Positions 1-4,993 of a stretch of 6,347 bases of DNA are shown piece after piece (position 1 is the stretch's first letter; each line of letters opens with the position of its first letter). This DNA is from Patescibacteria group bacterium (GTDB taxonomy: Bacteria; Patescibacteria; Microgenomatia; Daviesbacterales; UBA10151): the NCBI GenBank assembly GCA_023380995.1, contig JAMCTD010000017.1, forward strand, positions 1 through 6,347, read 5' to 3'. The notes under the pieces were generated by a model, which saw nothing but the letters and a program-made list of their open reading frames with translations, was not told the DNA's origin and did no database searches. The position numbers and the translations under genes were made by a program.

Positions 1-158
1 GCATATTATCTTGCGCATTTACCTCCTGTTACTGTGTCTAAAGAATAGGAAAAATTTGAAGATGTGACATTACTTTTGGGGAAATCCACAGGCGGAAGCA
101 AGCCGAATCTGATATCAGGTTTTTCTTCAACAGGAGGTAAATGCGCAAGATAATATGC
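1..158. repeat. Perfect 30-bp inverted repeat at contig edge, probable fold-back chimera
   Basis: Bases 1-30 are the exact reverse complement of bases 129-158, with 98 unpaired bases between them. The right arm lies inside the minus-strand membrane-protein gene, where it encodes the stretch around AYYLAHLPPV. The left arm is therefore the same coding DNA copied backwards, and it cuts the gene short after LDTVTGG with the meaningless tail KCAR and a TAA stop. A long perfect arm that begins exactly at the window edge is typical of an inverted chimera from multiple displacement amplification or of a contig-end assembly fold-back. A natural hairpin or inverted duplication is possible but would have to disrupt the gene. 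Confidence 0.9.
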
Positions 159-263
159 ATACCAGATTTTATAACCAATAAAGCTGCCCAGTCCCAAAAA
201 TAGTGTAACTGCGGAAAAAATAACAAGACGTTTGACCAAAGTGGCAGCTTGAGTAAGAGTCAT
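6..263 (-). CDS. N-terminal part of a membrane-anchored protein, 3' end lost in the inverted repeat
   Basis: The open frame encodes 85 residues from an ATG at 263. After a short polar N-terminus, residues about 13-39 form one strongly hydrophobic segment ending in aromatic residues (YKIWYAYYL), so the protein is probably anchored in the membrane with its bulk outside. A Pro-rich linker (HLPPVEEKPD, then FGLLPPVDFP) and a Ser/Thr/Asn-rich stretch follow. The last few residues (KCAR) and the TAA come from the reverse-complement arm at 1-30 and should not be trusted; the real gene must continue beyond LDTVTGG. It is divergent from gltX with 34 nt between starts, and a minus-strand TATAAT at 287-292 can serve as its -10. 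I do not recognise a domain and give no function; only the single-pass anchor is supported. Confidence 0.7.
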   Translation of the reverse strand: MTLTQAATLVKRLVIFSAVTLFLGLGSFIGYKIWYAYYLAHLPPVEEKPDIRFGLLPPVDFPKSNVTSSNFSYSLDTVTGGKCAR

Positions 264-282
264 ATTTTTACGACCGGCATAC

Positions 283-292
283 TATTATTATA
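283..292. promoter_or_regulatory. Overlapping divergent -10 elements between the membrane-protein gene and gltX
   Basis: On the + strand TATTAT at 286-291 ends 6 nt before the ATG at 298, which would place transcription start on the start codon of gltX. On the - strand TATAAT reads from 292 to 287 and would start a transcript about 16 nt upstream of the ATG at 263. The two hexamers share almost the same bases. No good -35 is visible for either direction. The run is AT-rich, so part of the match could be chance. Confidence 0.45.
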
Positions 293-297
293 CAGAA

Positions 298-1794
298 ATG
301 AGAGATATAATGAACCGTATGGAAGTAAGGACAAGGATTGCGCCATCGCCGACAGGTTATCCGCACATAGGTACTATTTATCAGGCAATGTTTGATTTTG
401 TATTTGCCCGTAAATACCAGGGCAAATTTATTGTCAGAATTGAAGATACTGACAGAAACAGGTTTATTGCTGATGCAGAAAAAGTTATTTTTGAATCTTT
501 AGCCTGGTTTGGACTTGAGGCAGATGAAGATCCGGTTAAAGGAGGAGACTTTGGCCCCTATAGGCAATCAGAACGATTGGATATTTATCAAAAATATGCC
601 AAGCAGTTAATTGAGCAGAAAAATGCTTACTATTGTTTTTGCACGAAGGAAAGGTTGGAACAATTAAGAACAGAGCAGCAGAAGAAAAAACAACCTCCGA
701 TGTATGATAAAAAATGTTTAAATTTAGCCAAAGAGGAAGGAGAAAAAAATTGATCTTCAAATATTCCTTATGTAATCCGTTTGAATGTGCCTAAGGATCA
801 AAGGATCGTAGTGCATGATGTGGTGGTGGGTGATGTGACTTTTGATTCAAATCAGATAGACGACCAGGTGTTGGTAAAATCAGATGGTTTTCCGACGTAT
901 CATTTGGCTGTGGTGGTAGATGATTATTTAATGAAGATAACTCATGTCTTCCGAGGATCAGAGTGGTTGCCTTCCACACCAAAACACATTTTGCTTTATC
1001 AGTTTTTAGGTTGGGAAAGCAGTATTCCTCAATATGCCCACCTGCCTTTGCTTTTGGATCCCCAGGGGGCGGGGAAATTATCCAAAAGAAAGGGACATGC
1101 CTCAGTAGATTTTTATAAAAAAGAAGGTTATTTGCCTGAAGCGGTTTTAAATTTTTTGGCTAATATTGTATGGAATCACCCCGAGGGCCAGGAGATATTT
1201 TCTTTGAAAGAGTTCGAGAAAGCTTTTGAGCTTCAACCTTTTAAAGTAGATGTGAAGTCTCAAGGGGCAAGGTTTGATATTACTAAGCTTGAGTGGATGA
1301 ATGGGGAATATATCAGGAAATCTCAAGACTCAAATCTTAAAACTCAAATCCGGGAGTATTTAATGTACATATCTGATGGAGCATTAAAAAAAGAACATCC
1401 AACTGAAAATGAGATAGAAAAAGTAGTTCCTTTAATTAAAGAAAGGATTAAAAAGCTTTCTGATTTTATTCCTTTAACTGATTTTCTTTGGGAAAAGCCT
1501 GAATATGATGCAGCTGTGTTTCAAAAGATAAAAATTCAAAACCAAAAAGAAGTTTTGGAAAAGGTTTTAGAAAAAATGAAAAATATAGAGAAACCTTGGC
1601 AGGCAGAAATTTTTGAAAAAAATTTCAGAAATTTAGCAGAAGATTTAGGAATTAAAACAGGCGACTTCTTTCAATTAATAAGAGTGGCTGTATCAGGCCA
1701 ACTGGTTACCCCGCCCCTTTTTGAGAGTATTGAGATTTTAGGAGAAGATGAAGCTATCAATAGGGTTGAACAGGCAATTTCCTTCTTAAGTTAA
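298..1794 (+). CDS. gltX: Glutamyl-tRNA synthetase, interrupted by an in-frame TGA
   Basis: GluRS joins glutamate to its tRNA using ATP in the cytoplasm. The reading frame spans 498 codons, a usual length for the family. Motifs in order: the class I signature as APSPTGYPHIGT (residues 15-26); a zinc-type insert with C113-x-C115 and C140 spaced as in E. coli GluRS, though Asn stands at the fourth ligand position; VIRLNVP after the insert; the RGSEWLPSTPKH stretch; and the KMSKS-type loop KLSKRKG (residues 260-266). A helical anticodon-binding C-terminus follows. Codon 152 is TGA (751-753), and the frame is the same on both sides with family-like spacing, so this is one gene with a base substitution or recoding, not a frameshift. 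Standard reading would give a 151-aa piece and a piece from about 781. ATG 298 is chosen for its -10 spacing; ATG 310 and 319 are alternatives. Whether it also charges tRNA-Gln cannot be read from these motifs. Confidence 0.93.
751..753 (+). other. In-frame TGA inside gltX
   Basis: This TGA sits between EEGEKN and SSNIPYVIR. From the EE pair to P-[YH]-VIR there are nine residues when TGA counts as one amino acid, the same as I recall for Thermus GluRS, so no insertion or deletion is needed. The position lies in a variable helical segment and would tolerate many residues. A sequencing or amplification error, a real nonsense mutation and UGA recoding are all open; error seems most likely, because the gene is normally essential and the nearby contig end is itself abnormal. 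Confidence 0.85.
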
Positions 1795-1808
1795 TTGATA
1801 CCCCTAAC

Positions 1809-1838
1809 TTGAAAAAACTCATAGTTTTATGGTAAAAT
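1809..1838 (+). promoter_or_regulatory. Promoter of the LPxTG gene, extended -10, leaderless start
   Basis: TTGAAA (1809-1814) is followed after 18 nt by TAAAAT (1833-1838), with an extended -10 TG at 1830-1831. The hexamer ends 7 nt before the ATG at 1846, so transcription should begin at or within a base or two of the start codon. No Shine-Dalgarno sequence precedes the ATG, which agrees with a leaderless mRNA. Confidence 0.7.
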
Positions 1839-1845
1839 TGCGCCG

Positions 1846-2229
1846 ATGGAAGATCCTCGTTGGTTAAGATTGATTACCATTGGTTTAGTTTTAGCAGCTG
1901 TAGCAGTAGGATATTTTTTATTAACAGGAAGATTGTCTTCAAATGTTGCAAAAAATAAAGCTCAAGTTAATATTGCTACTGCAAGCGCTACCCCAGCTGT
2001 AGTAGTTACAAGCCCGTCTCCTTCTGTCTTAGGGCAAGCAACTCAAGTTAGTCCTAATGTTGCTCCTACCTCAACTCCAGCATCAGCTTACAGCAGGATA
2101 GTCAGCCGTACCCAAGGTGTTCAGACAGGACAAACATTACCACGGACTGGTTTCCCGATTGAGCTAGCAGTAGTTTTTTCAATTTCCACTATAATTTCTG
2201 GCTGGGGCTTAAGCAGGTTTCCAAAATAA
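1846..2229 (+). CDS. Small cell-surface protein with N-terminal anchor and LPRTG sorting signal
   Basis: This 127-aa protein has a short charged N-terminus (MEDPRWLR), a hydrophobic segment at residues 9-26, a basic/Asn stretch, and a low-complexity middle (about 40-95) rich in Ala, Thr, Ser, Pro and Val, as expected for an extended wall-spanning spacer. At residues 98-102 is LPRTG, followed by a hydrophobic helix (103-122) and a short tail SRFPK. LPxTG, helix and positive tail together form the recognition signal of sortase, which cuts between Thr and Gly and attaches the protein to a surface acceptor. No sortase gene and no folded domain are visible, so the cargo role is unknown. The N-terminal segment could be a signal peptide or a second anchor; it lacks an obvious cleavage site. 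It has its own promoter 3' of gltX and ends with TAA 45 nt before the tRNA gene. Confidence 0.85.
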   Translation: MEDPRWLRLITIGLVLAAVAVGYFLLTGRLSSNVAKNKAQVNIATASATPAVVVTSPSPSVLGQATQVSPNVAPTSTPASAYSRIVSRTQGVQTGQTLPRTGFPIELAVVFSISTIISGWGLSRFPK

Positions 2230-2235
2230 CCAAAG

Positions 2236-2264
2236 TTGCCTTCTTTTTCCAAAAAACGTAGAAT
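2236..2264 (+). promoter_or_regulatory. Promoter of tRNA-Gln
   Basis: TTGCCT (2236-2241) and TAGAAT (2259-2264) are separated by exactly 17 nt. Transcription would begin near 2271, about 4 nt before the mature 5' end of the tRNA, leaving a short leader for RNase P to remove. Confidence 0.65.
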
Positions 2265-2274
2265 TTACATACAT

Positions 2275-2348
2275 TGCCGGGTCGTATAACGGTAGTACGA
2301 TAGACTCTGGATCTATCTATCTTGGTTCGAATCCAAGCCCGGCAGCCA
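2275..2348 (+). tRNA. tRNA-Gln (anticodon CUG)
   Basis: A full cloverleaf can be drawn: acceptor TGCCGGG (2275-2281) with CCCGGCA (2338-2344); D stem GTA/TAC (2284-2286 and 2296-2298) around a loop containing GGTAG; anticodon stem ATAGA/TCTAT with loop CTCTGGA (2305-2311), anticodon CTG at 2307-2309; a 4-nt variable loop; and T stem CTTGG/CCAAG with loop TTCGAAT. The discriminator is G2345 and CCA is encoded (2346-2348). The U1-A72 end pair is typical of bacterial tRNA-Gln. It decodes CAG; a separate UUG isoacceptor must exist elsewhere for CAA. Lying downstream of gltX, it fits the indirect Glu-to-Gln charging route if GlnRS is absent. Confidence 0.97.
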
Positions 2349-2442
2349 GTGCCCATCTATTATAAGTTTCTCCTGCTTTCTGAGGGTAGAGGGAGTATCT
2401 TGTGGTTAAGAATATTTGCGGAAAACATATTTCTTTGCCCTC

Positions 2443-2447
2443 GGAAG
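2443..2447 (+). promoter_or_regulatory. Shine-Dalgarno site of the kinase-like gene
   Basis: GGAAG lies 6 nt before the ATG at 2454 and supports that start. This contrasts with the leaderless starts of three other + strand genes in the window. Confidence 0.55.
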
Positions 2448-2453
2448 TAAAAT

Positions 2454-3335
2454 ATGACATTTGAAGACATAATAGAGCATCTTAAAACAACCAGAAACTT
2501 ACATTTGTTAAGAGAAAAAACAGATAATGTAAGCAATAAACTGTATTTCTTTATAGAAAATGGTACAAATATTCAGTTCGTTCTAAAAGGGTTGTTACCA
2601 ACCGATTTTGAAGTGCAGGCCTTTTCTGAATATCTTCCTAAAATTAACAATACATTTAGTCATCTTATTCTTCCGCATCTCCTGGAAACCTATAAGGATG
2701 ATAAATTTGTATATCTGCTGATCCCTTTTTATTCTGGTGAAACATTTGACTTTAATACCACTGATATAAACTTAACAGATCAATTAGTTGGCGTAGTGCA
2801 GGATTTATTTTTAATTGATGTTGAGTCAGTGATTGCAGGAGGTAGCAACTTTGATTACGAGGGGTTTGAAGCAAGATTTTGGGACTTTTTTAATAAAGCT
2901 ATTAGTCTGGGGTTAATAGATGGGTCAGTCAAAGATCAATGCTTTTCTCTTTTGGAGTTGGGGAGAAAAAATCAAAAAATGATAATTTCAAATGGAGATT
3001 TCAATCCAAGGAATGTGATTAGATTAAAAGATAATAGGTTAGTACTTATTGACTGGAATGGCATAGTATCTCCATTGGAACACCATTTGACCTATTGTTG
3101 GTTGCTTAATTGGCAAAATCCTATATGGCAAAAAGAGTATGCTTGTAAATTTGAAAAAAGTTTACCTGTAGAAAACAGCAGAACTAGGATGCACCTTATG
3201 AACATCTCTTTGCTAAGGGCTGTAGGAGAAAAAGGACATAATAATCCATTTGCAGATAATATGGCTCGTAATCATATTAAGAATTTTTATGCTAGTTTAA
3301 AGGGATTTACCTCTTTAACAGATTTATGCGGATAA
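2454..3335 (+). CDS. Aminoglycoside phosphotransferase/choline kinase-fold protein
   Basis: The 293-aa protein has the landmarks of the APH/choline-kinase superfamily, small-molecule kinases with a protein-kinase-like fold. In the N-lobe, FVLKG carries a candidate ATP-binding Lys45, with Glu53 (DFEVQAF) as its likely partner. The catalytic loop is NGDFNPRN (Asp182, Asn187; Asn180 replaces the usual His of HGD), and the metal-binding segment is LIDWNG with Asp200. A helical C-terminus with several Trp follows, as in APH proteins. Length fits the family. The substrate cannot be deduced; sugars, choline-like head groups or nucleosides are possible, and an antibiotic-resistance role should not be assumed. 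The start has a GGAAG site. It is the first gene after tRNA-Gln, and its 3' end overlaps the convergent gene by 12 nt. Confidence 0.8.
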   Translation: MTFEDIIEHLKTTRNLHLLREKTDNVSNKLYFFIENGTNIQFVLKGLLPTDFEVQAFSEYLPKINNTFSHLILPHLLETYKDDKFVYLLIPFYSGETFDFNTTDINLTDQLVGVVQDLFLIDVESVIAGGSNFDYEGFEARFWDFFNKAISLGLIDGSVKDQCFSLLELGRKNQKMIISNGDFNPRNVIRLKDNRLVLIDWNGIVSPLEHHLTYCWLLNWQNPIWQKEYACKFEKSLPVENSRTRMHLMNISLLRAVGEKGHNNPFADNMARNHIKNFYASLKGFTSLTDLCG

Positions 3336-3779
3336 GTTGATAGATTGATTGTAATCGTCTAAACTCGCTATACCCTCTCCTTCAAAAAGTAAAAGTCTTA
3401 GACATATTTTTTCTTTTACTGCAGGTTGTTCAGTAACTGCACGTTGAACACCTATCGCTCTATGAATACCATCTGTTATGACAATCGGAGAATTTGCATT
3501 TTTTCTCATCCCAAAGATTGTTGTATCGGTATATATATTTTCTAATACCGCCTTTCTGGATTGGTTTATTTTTCTTAGCTTCTCATCTTTTTGATGATTG
3601 GGTATATTTTCATCGAGCAGATACTCTTTTAGTAACTTTTTATCTCTCCACATCACACACATGTTACTCAGCTCATCCAAGTTCATAATAATATATTTAC
3701 AGGTTGTGGCAGCACGAAGTAACATCAAAAAGGCTCCTGTTCCATTATCATCTAAGTTACCTGGATATTCTGTTTGCAT
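3324..3779 (-). CDS. Small protein with ParB/sulfiredoxin-like DGxHR motif
   Basis: From ATG 3779 the protein has 151 residues. The clearest signal is near the C-terminus: SPIVITDGIHRAIGVQRAV (residues 97-115), a beta strand running into D103-G-x-H106-R107 and a helix, then another strand (KICLRLLLF). This resembles the ParB/Srx fold, where such a motif binds phosphate or nucleotide; members are DNA-binding CTPases, nucleases, kinases or reductases. The N-terminal half (charged helices, KKLLKEYLL and DEKLRKINQSRK) matches nothing I know. The frame stays open upstream to ATG 3821 (14 more residues) and TTG 3824, but these starts would overlap the divergent gene beginning at 3803. I prefer 3779 because a minus-strand TATAAT (3789-3794) lies just before it. 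The stop TAA overlaps the end of the kinase gene. Family assignment is tentative; the existence of a gene is well supported. Confidence 0.6.
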   Translation of the reverse strand: MQTEYPGNLDDNGTGAFLMLLRAATTCKYIIMNLDELSNMCVMWRDKKLLKEYLLDENIPNHQKDEKLRKINQSRKAVLENIYTDTTIFGMRKNANSPIVITDGIHRAIGVQRAVTEQPAVKEKICLRLLLFEGEGIASLDDYNQSINLSA

Positions 3780-3788
3780 AGTTAGATC

Positions 3789-3796
3789 ATTATAAT
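3789..3796. promoter_or_regulatory. Shared divergent -10 element
   Basis: On the + strand TATAAT occupies 3791-3796, a perfect consensus ending 6 nt before the ATG at 3803. On the - strand a second perfect TATAAT reads 3794 to 3789 and ends 9 nt before the ATG at 3779. The eight-base ATTATAAT core therefore holds two overlapping -10 hexamers in opposite directions. -35 boxes are weak in both directions. If both fire, RNA polymerase binding for one gene should exclude the other. Confidence 0.55.
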
Positions 3797-3802
3797 ACGC
3801 AT

Positions 3803-4540
3803 ATGGTAAATTACGATCCATCAAAAGATTCTTGGTATAGTCCCATTAAAGTTCTTGATGAATTCGAGAAGCTAAGCCACCACTTCAGCGAGGAGCGTTT
3901 GAAAGATGGAGTGTTTAAAAGAGCATTTGAAATGTTTACTGGTGCAGTAGCGCTACTTGGAGCTTATGAGTTAAGTGAGGAAAATAAGTATTGGATGCAA
4001 TCTAACAATCAAACTACCTCACCTGATGTAATGGCAGGCAAACAACTTGAAGGCGGACCTTGGGGTATTAATCTTTTGCTCACCCAAATGGAAATGGTAG
4101 ACATGGAAGGCAATTCGCCAACTGATGATATAGTCCAGTTCCTTAAAAACACTAAACTATCATCTAAGAAAAGTTATACGGGGTATGACATGATTGTTTT
4201 GACTATAAACCGGAAAGTACCGTACGATCGAATTGAAGTAAGTAAACAACTAAAAGAACTAAACCCAAAGCCAACAATTTATATCTTAGGCCGTCCTGTG
4301 GGTGCAGGTGCTGGTGATTTTATGATATCCACGCCTTACCCAAAACTTTATAAACCTGTCTACTTCAACGTAGATGAAACTACTAAAAAATATCGGATAC
4401 CTGAGAGAGTAGATTTTAGCTTGAGTACAGAAAAGAAAATTAAGTACACAAAGTCAAATAAATTAAATCCGGTGAATACATATCAAATATTAGGACTTGA
4501 TAGAAACGCTATTTATAAAAGATTTAGGATTCAGGGCTAA
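3803..4540 (+). CDS. Unrecognised 245-aa protein
   Basis: The start ATG 3803 lies 6 nt after a perfect TATAAT, so the mRNA is probably leaderless. The protein is soluble-looking, with no signal peptide or membrane helix. An acidic helical N-terminus (about 1-60) is followed by SPDVMAGKQ and a stretch with E/D at close spacing (QMEMVDMEG, near residue 95), a strand (YDMIVLTINR), a KQLKELNPKP helix-turn, a strand plus glycine-rich turn (YILGRPVGAGAGDF), and a basic C-terminus. Alternating strands with conserved-looking acids could fit a PD-(D/E)xK nuclease-like fold, but the diagnostic E-x-K is not visible and I do not assign it. Divergence from the DGxHR gene suggests shared regulation. Its TAA overlaps the TAG of the convergent small ORF. 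Confidence 0.75.
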   Translation: MVNYDPSKDSWYSPIKVLDEFEKLSHHFSEERLKDGVFKRAFEMFTGAVALLGAYELSEENKYWMQSNNQTTSPDVMAGKQLEGGPWGINLLLTQMEMVDMEGNSPTDDIVQFLKNTKLSSKKSYTGYDMIVLTINRKVPYDRIEVSKQLKELNPKPTIYILGRPVGAGAGDFMISTPYPKLYKPVYFNVDETTKKYRIPERVDFSLSTEKKIKYTKSNKLNPVNTYQILGLDRNAIYKRFRIQG

Positions 4541-4722
4541 GTGTAGCTTAATGAGGGGTTGCTTAGTGTTTTTATCTCTTCCCATCTTTGTCTGATTAAA
4601 TCAATCTGGACTGTATCCTCAAACGCCTTAACTATCTTCTCTAGAGCACTTATAATAACGTCCGAACCGGGCAACTTTTCTCGGTAGACTACTAAATGTA
4701 TGGCTATACGGCTTACTGGAAT
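4537..4722 (-). CDS. Probable 61-aa small protein with ATT start, or gene remnant
   Basis: The minus frame ending with TAG at 4537-4539 is open back to a TGA at 4741-4743. It has no ATG or GTG; its only TTG lies well inside (LPGSD). However, AAGGAGAG at 4725-4732 sits just upstream of an ATT at 4722. Read from there the product begins (M)PVSRIAIHLVVYREKLPG and continues with an amphipathic helix (ALEKIVKAFEDTVQ) and a basic/acidic stretch containing RQRWEEIK. The composition looks protein-like: balanced charge and regular hydrophobic spacing, unlike a random AT-rich frame. ATT initiation is rare (known for infC), so an ATG-to-ATT mutation or sequence error is equally possible, as is the tail of a decayed gene. 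Its stop overlaps that of the 245-aa gene by 2 nt. The family is not recognised. Confidence 0.5.
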   Translation of the reverse strand: MPVSRIAIHLVVYREKLPGSDVIISALEKIVKAFEDTVQIDLIRQRWEEIKTLSNPSLSYT

Positions 4723-4724
4723 TA

Positions 4725-4732
4725 CTCTCCTT
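4725..4732 (-). promoter_or_regulatory. Strong Shine-Dalgarno site before an ATT codon
   Basis: The minus strand reads AAGGAGAG, the best ribosome-binding match in the window. Four nt separate its GGAG core from the ATT at 4722. Upstream, a perfect TTGACA (4775-4780, minus strand) and TAAAAA (4750-4755) are 19 nt apart, a longer than ideal spacing, and could form a promoter. These signals decide the proposed start of the 61-aa ORF. Confidence 0.5.
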
Positions 4733-4791
4733 GAAAAATATCAACAAAGTTTTTAGGACGTATTAGAAAATGTTTGTCAAATAGATTCCCT

Positions 4792-4904
4792 GTTTCAATC
4801 AACTTATTTAAAATTCGCACATAACAGTTTGTTATTTAGGCAAAAAATTAGATGCAATTAATAACGAGCAACTCTATTTATAAGACAAAAGTATTGATTG
4901 AAAC
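4792..4904. repeat. 11-bp inverted repeat, GTTTCAATCAA / TTGATTGAAAC
   Basis: GTTTCAATCAA at 4792-4802 is exactly complementary to TTGATTGAAAC at 4894-4904, separated by 91 nt. Flanking bases do not extend the match. It could be paired operator half-sites or chance in AT-rich DNA. Confidence 0.5.
4821..4835. repeat. Short palindrome ATAACA-GTT-TGTTAT
   Basis: Six bases on each side of a 3-nt centre are perfectly complementary. The size suits a dimeric repressor operator. It is too AT-rich, and lacks a U-tract, to be a terminator. Confidence 0.4.
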
Positions 4905-4915
4905 CTAACGATCTA

Positions 4916-4944
4916 TTGTTGACGATAAAGAAATTATATATACT
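4916..4944 (+). promoter_or_regulatory. Candidate promoter of the macroglobulin gene
   Basis: TTGTTG (4916-4921) and TATACT (4939-4944) are 17 nt apart; an overlapping TTGACG (4919-4924) has a shorter 14-nt spacing. Transcription would start near 4951, giving a leader of about 43 nt, unlike the leaderless genes upstream. Confidence 0.4.
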
Positions 4945-4993
4945 TTTTCTAGACAGGTGGAATTTAATTAATACTAAGAAACGGCTGAAGTTT

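Larger units (their letters stand above)
4723..4993. other. Noncoding interval before the macroglobulin gene
   Basis: No convincing ORF is found on either strand in these 271 AT-rich bases. They hold the likely upstream signals of the 61-aa minus-strand ORF, a 15-nt palindrome at 4821-4835, an 11-bp inverted repeat (4792-4802 with 4894-4904), and a plausible promoter for the macroglobulin gene. No tRNA or recognisable riboswitch was seen. Confidence 0.6.

Noticed and set aside
715..790. Frameshift at the run of seven A bases before the TGA in gltX
   Set aside because: The frame is identical before and after the TGA and spacing matches the family, so no net insertion or deletion has occurred.
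536..982. Minus-strand ORFs inside gltX
   Set aside because: Shadows of a clearly coding sense strand; no motif or start signal.
298..1794. Genetic code 25 (UGA = Gly) as in Gracilibacteria/Absconditabacteria
   Set aside because: Only one internal TGA is present in the whole window; all other genes, including the 451-codon macroglobulin part, encode Gly only with GGN. A recoded genome should show many.
2275..2348. tRNA-Gln as integration site of a mobile element
   Set aside because: I saw no second copy of the tRNA 3' end downstream and no integrase or transposase gene.
3494..3795. Plus-strand ORFs of about 64-65 codons
   Set aside because: They lie opposite the DGxHR gene, with compositions typical of antisense shadows and no ribosome-binding site.
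4537..4573. Terminator with CTAAG/CTTAG stem and T5 after the 245-aa gene
   Set aside because: The stem is only 5 bp with a long loop and the site lies inside the 61-aa ORF on the other strand; too weak to call.
4792..4904. CRISPR-like GTTTCAATC / GATTGAAAC sequences
   Set aside because: These resemble ends of CRISPR repeats, but there are only two copies, in opposite orientation, 11 bp long, with no regular array and no cas gene.
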